A stretch of 29,436 nucleotides of DNA from a virus. Below the pieces are notes generated by a model that was given only the letters and a program-made list of their open reading frames with translations, had not been told where the DNA came from and searched no databases. The translations under genes were made by a program, and so were the position numbers. Below, in pieces: positions 28,876-29,436 of this stretch; position 1 is the stretch's first letter; every line of letters begins with the position of its first letter. The stretch is from positions 1 to 29,436 of IMG/VR virus record IMGVR_UViG_3300031857_000997; one strand, written 5' to 3'.

Positions 28876-29081
28876 CGGTCCTCCTCTAAAGTCTCTAGGT
28901 CTTGCGCCATTTGTTGCCACGCCTGATTAGTTTCAGTCTTATGGTTAGAATGGTAAATACTTAATTCATATAATGATTCAAAAAATCCTGATGCAACCTG
29001 CGAGAAGTTATATGCAGCTTCTGCAAGTATTACTATAAAATCAGAAGGGCGTATAGGACGACGTATTCTATTATTATCCAT
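28872..29081 (-). CDS. Small hypothetical protein (69 aa)
   Basis: 69 residues from the ATG at 29081; a GTG at 29093 is possible but a purine run touches it directly. It starts MDNNRIRRPIRPSDFIVILA, has an amphipathic helix (EAAYNFSQVASGFFESLYEL) and an acidic end (QMAQDLETLEEDR). Overlaps the next gene (ATGA). No family is recognised. Confidence 0.6.
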   Translation of the reverse strand: MDNNRIRRPIRPSDFIVILAEAAYNFSQVASGFFESLYELSIYHSNHKTETNQAWQQMAQDLETLEEDR

Positions 29082-29108
29082 CGTCCTACACACCTTCCAC
29101 TAAATCTA

Positions 29109-29249
29109 TTAACCTTTTTTTACTGATGTGCCTTTGCGAGCTTTTGCCATCATTCCGAAAAAAACCTTGCCGCCTTTTGGCTTAGAGGTATCCTTCTTGC
29201 CTTCTACTGGCGTTGACATTGGCGCCTTAGCGCGTGATCCCTTGTTCAT
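29109..29249 (-). CDS. Very basic small protein (46 aa)
   Basis: The product starts MNKGSRAKAPMSTPVEGKKD and continues TSKPKGGKVFFGMMAKARKG, ending TSVKKG. GGGAGG lies 7 bases before the ATG, a strong ribosome site. Lysine- and arginine-rich like the small proteins at 17712-18322. No family is recognised. Confidence 0.65.
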   Translation of the reverse strand: MNKGSRAKAPMSTPVEGKKDTSKPKGGKVFFGMMAKARKGTSVKKG

Positions 29250-29266
29250 ATTTACACCTCCCTCAC

Positions 29267-29436
29267 TTATGCTGCGCCGGTAATACCAGCGAGTAGTTGT
29301 GCTATATCTGGACGTTGACCAGCAGCAGGGGCCGAACCAGCTTGTGTTTGTGTAGGTTGCTGCGAGGCAGGGGCGGGGGCCGCACCTGCTGCTGGAATCT
29401 GTTGCTCCATACCTGGTGCCATAGGTGGCATCTCTG
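29267..29436 (-). CDS. C-terminal end of an upstream structural gene (partial), possibly portal
   Basis: An open frame enters from the right edge and ends at 29267. The visible 56 residues are proline/alanine/glutamine-rich (AAGAAPAPASQQPTQTQAGS) and end AGQRPDIAQLLAGITGAA. A disordered proline-rich stretch with a short terminal helix like this is common at portal protein C-termini, and portal would be expected here, but the evidence is weak. An ATG at 29431 could in principle be the start. Confidence 0.45.
   Translation of the reverse strand, partial: EMPPMAPGMEQQIPAAGAAPAPASQQPTQTQAGSAPAAGQRPDIAQLLAGITGAA

Noticed and set aside
1-29436. CRISPR array suggested by the Cas4-like gene
   Set aside because: No regularly spaced direct repeats were seen; Cas4-like nucleases are common in phages without CRISPR.
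1-29436. tRNA genes or integrase/attachment site
   Set aside because: No cloverleaf-like sequence and no recombinase motif was found; intergenic space is too limited.

Overview
The window reads as about 29 kb of a tailed-phage genome (or a metagenomic phage contig) infecting an actinobacterium. The host call rests on a WhiB-type Fe-S regulator, a proteasome/HslV-type Ntn hydrolase (20S proteasomes are an actinobacterial trait) and probable leaderless promoters. An N4-gp56-type major capsid protein, very large virion proteins encoded before scaffold and capsid, and no recognisable tape-measure or tail-tube genes suggest a short-tailed (podovirus-like) virion. Terminase is not in the window; only the C-terminal tail of a possible portal protein is present at the right edge. 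Tail-protein types common in aquatic phages point to a freshwater or marine origin, which is inference.

Region 1 (1-5681, minus strand): an early/replication operon running right to left from a divergent promoter region at about 5682-5740. In transcription order it holds a proteasome-like hydrolase, a 28-residue membrane peptide, a 53-residue protein, a Cas4-like nuclease, a Cys/His-containing protein, WhiB, a RecA/DnaB-fold ATPase, a 70-residue protein, a Holliday-junction-resolvase-like nuclease, three small proteins, a DNA primase split into overlapping CHC2 and TOPRIM genes, a DUF1599 protein and the start of one more gene. Most junctions are ATGA or TAATG overlaps, so translation is probably coupled.

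Region 2 (5682-6554): a divergent intergenic region with a small perfect inverted repeat between two -10 elements, a plus-strand leader that can form two mutually exclusive hairpins, then two plus-strand genes (a zinc-ribbon protein and an HNH endonuclease). Two back-to-back intrinsic terminators follow, one per strand, and separate this unit from the late operon.

Region 3 (6555-29436, minus strand): the late operon, again right to left. Order: possible portal C-terminus, small proteins, a 1611-residue virion protein, two coiled-coil virion proteins, scaffold, major capsid protein, a cluster of small (several very basic) proteins, neck/fibre proteins including a collagen-like fibre, a glycosyltransferase, three paralogous fibre proteins (two with glycine-rich tips), further tail proteins, and a lysis cassette (membrane protein, M15 peptidase endolysin, second membrane protein). 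No tRNA, integrase or CRISPR array was seen.

The observations most worth following up are the phage-encoded proteasome-type hydrolase at the head of the early operon with an apparently leaderless start, the switch-like leader at 5767-5800, the out-of-frame split primase, and the adhesion locus with a collagen-like fibre next to a glycosyltransferase and fibre paralogues.
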